The notes beneath the pieces are model-generated. The model saw only the letters and a list, made by a program, of their open reading frames with translations, was not told the origin of the DNA and did not search any database. The translations under genes were made by a program, and so were the position numbers. This document shows, in pieces, positions 61,880-64,000 of a stretch of 64,000 nt of DNA. The stretch spans positions 10,044,517 through 10,108,516 of the forward strand of contig CM065173.1 of NCBI GenBank assembly GCA_033026295.1, given 5' to 3'. Within the stretch, counting starts at the first letter, position 1; every line of letters starts with the position of its first letter. The DNA comes from Channa striata. Taxonomy: Eukaryota; Chordata; Actinopteri; Anabantiformes; Channidae.

Positions 61880-62710
61880 TCTGTCCAAAGAATTGCAGGT
61901 GGGGTTCAAATGCCCCCCCTCATGTCAGAACAACAGGTGGAAAGGCATTTTTTATGATGTCTGCCCTCCCCATGTGTACTCTTCAAGGCAAGCAACATGA
62001 GACTTTAGAATTTCCTGCTAGAAACACAGACAGAGAGAGAATTACACACCTTCTGCTGGGTGGACTGTTCGTGTCTCAGATGGCAACCCCGTCTCACAAT
62101 AATGACATTTCTGTACACAATTAACTTAGGTGTGGATTACAGCTCCTATTAACACGCAATAACAAAAATGGCAGGTCGGATACTGAACATATCAGTGAAT
62201 ATCCAACCTCACATCACAACATCGTGTCTTCTTTTCAAACACAAATGACCAACATCCAGTTTGTCTGCATTATCAAAGCTTCTGCGTCATGTGCTCATGG
62301 TTACGTTGGGCTAAGGTTAGGAACTGACTAAGAACAAGGAATCACTTCACACACATTGTGTTTACTGACCTTTAAACTAACCCACAATCTGCCTCGAGCC
62401 TCAACCATCAGGTTAAAGACAGACTGATAAACACACACTGGGCCATGTGGTGATAGTTGTGTGATAGTTCAACTTCCTTCCTGCAACTCGACTTCTGATT
62501 CACTGATTAAGAATACATGTTGCTAGAGAACAAAATCATCTGCTTATCACTTTTACCTGCAAACATGTTTTTGTGTTTGCTGTTCAGATATGTAGGTATG
62601 TCACTTTTGGGACCCAGGGTTACAATTCTTGTACTTTGTATAATGACATGCATTTAATCAATAAAAAAGTTAATGCAAATTGAAAGTTAAACCATTACAA
62701 AGACATCAGC

Positions 62711-63046
62711 TTTAAAGGACACCTTCACCCATACCGATCCTGCTTCTTTTGGTTCTAGTTTGAGGAATACATGTAAATGAATGAAATTAAACTTCACTGG
62801 GATATGCCCATGTCAAAACATCGCTCTACTTCTAACTGAAAAATGGTCCACCTGCTTTCCCAAAGCTCCTATCACTCCTAGTGATAAAAAGCTCCTCCGT
62901 GTGATGTCAGCTGGAAGTTTTTAGCTGGAAGCAGAGCATTATTTTGATATGGGGAAGTTAGATTCAAGTGTAAAAGGAATAATGGGCATATACACCCTAA
63001 AGTAAAGCCATAGAAAGCGGATTCAAATTTGGTGAAGTCGCCATTA
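62711..63046 (+). mobile_element. MITE-like element, copy 3
   Basis: Starts tttaaaggacaccttcaccc and ends ggtgaagtcgccattaa, which are inverted versions of each other and match the family ends. Inside, it shares with copy 1 'cctgcttcttttggttctagtttg', 'tacatgtaaatgaatg', 'gctggaag-agagcattattttgatat' and 'gggcatatacaccctaaagtaaagcca'. It has no coding capacity. Confidence 0.75.
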
Positions 63047-64000
63047 ATGCTGAGTTATCTTGAACAGCCATCATGGCCATAGACAACAGCAATACATACA
63101 GAAAAGAAATGGTCTGACACCAGCAAAGAAAAATATACTTAAAACACGTTTGCCATTATTTAGGAAGAAGTTTGAAACTAGGGAAGGTTAATTGACTGGA
63201 GAGTTTATCACAATATTTAACGTGAAGCCTTCCAACTTTTCTCCATCTGCCACTGTGGATGAAGAGAAGGTCATTTACTGATGGAATATTAAAACATGTC
63301 TTCAGCACGCACGTAATGCAAATGTAGAATTGGGGTGCACAGCGAAAAACGTGATCGTGCTTTAATGTTTTTGCTTATACTTACTGTTTTCTTTTGCATT
63401 TCATATTGGGATTTTATGACCCTTCATTCATGCAAATCAGCTTTTCTGGACTGACAGTTTCCCTTTAAGACACCGTTTACCTACTATCACTTTACCTAAA
63501 AGTCAGCCACTCTGGTTATTTGCCATGGACACACACTATTCATAGTCAGCAAATGGCAGAGGATGTGGAACACTTCACTGTGCAGCCAAAGTGCAGGTAA
63601 CGCCCCTCCAAAACCACTTGGAAAATAGAACCAAGTTTCCACTCCGCATGGATTTGGAATATCCAACAGCACATGCACACGCACAGTTCCACAGCTAATA
63701 AGTCTAAAGTGACTGTTAATCCGCGGAATATCAGAGTTATTTGCCGTACGAGTAACATCAGCCCTTCGTGCACCGTGATAGTTTTTCATTACACGAACCA
63801 GATCCGTGTTACCTAATGCTTAAAGCTACATGTTGAATCTGTTGCTTCTTCAGTGTCATCAAAACACAGAAATGGAGATTATGTGGCGTGGATGTGAAAA
63901 AATGGAAGGATGTTCTTCTCCATTGTGGCAACGACTTGTGGTAGTCTCATATTTGTCAGGTGGAAAAGGTTTAAAGTTATTTTCAGATTTTTTAAGTGAC
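63047..64000. other. Intergenic to window end, no gene seen
   Basis: AT-rich with no recognisable exon. The minus-strand open frames at 63496-63789 overlap in two frames and show no domain. Confidence 0.5.

Larger units (their letters stand above)
54101..62710. other. pitx2 upstream gene desert, part 2
   Basis: No gene recognised. A pyrimidine-rich tract at about 55680-55970 creates long open frames on the plus strand. (TATAG)n is at 57317-57342 and (CA)n at 61832-61879. The plus-strand open frame at 58875-59285 (136 codons, starting at a non-ATG) is not supported as a gene. Confidence 0.5.

Overview
The window is vertebrate nuclear DNA, almost certainly from a ray-finned fish, and probably a percomorph-type teleost. 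The evidence is the intron-exon structure, the very high similarity to vertebrate Pitx2 and Elovl6, compact introns, and fish-type dispersed repeats: a Tc1-like relic, a short tRNA-type/SINE-like repeat, and 'agtaaagta'-rich non-autonomous repeats. There is no bacterial-style gene packing. Nearly all open frames in the window are chance or intronic.

Two protein-coding genes can be supported, both on the minus strand. (1) elovl6 (fatty-acid elongase 6): only the first coding exon is present (11566-11648), with a CpG-rich promoter region to its right. Positions 1-11565 are its first intron, and the remaining exons lie beyond the left edge. (2) pitx2 (paired-like, Lys50 homeodomain transcription factor): the whole coding region is present. 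The shared exons are the homeodomain exon (30429-30628) and the terminal OAR exon (28981-29538). There are two alternative 5' coding exons: a 'c-type' exon (31042-31228) and a 15-codon 'a-type' exon (34672-34741, ATG at 34717). Both end on a single G and splice in the same phase to the homeodomain exon, giving predicted proteins of 314 and 267 residues. A non-coding first exon and GC-rich promoter for the a-type transcript are proposed at about 37134-37800.

The 17 kb between the genes and the 25 kb to the right of pitx2 carry no recognisable genes. They look like the regulatory gene desert expected around a developmental regulator, plus repeats. The last pitx2 intron contains three FoxH1-type sites within about 130 bp, which is the layout known for the Nodal-responsive left-right enhancer (ASE) of vertebrate Pitx2. 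A second block between the two pitx2 promoters (33.2-33.75 kb) has four TAATCC (Pitx/Bicoid-type) sites and may be autoregulatory.

Repeats include a decayed Tc1/mariner copy with long inverted repeats (6330-7585), three copies of a MITE-like family with inverted ends (about 14.0, 45.4 and 62.7 kb), two 'agtaaagta'-rich elements (17.4 and 22.3 kb), one common fish SINE-like repeat (41.8 kb), two short dispersed fragments (46.8 and 48.0 kb), and several microsatellites. I saw no tRNA or rRNA gene, CRISPR array or viral gene. No clearly new system was found. The most worthwhile items are the ASE candidate, the TAATCC cluster, the MITE family and an unexplained CpG-rich, donor-bearing segment at 26.5 kb.
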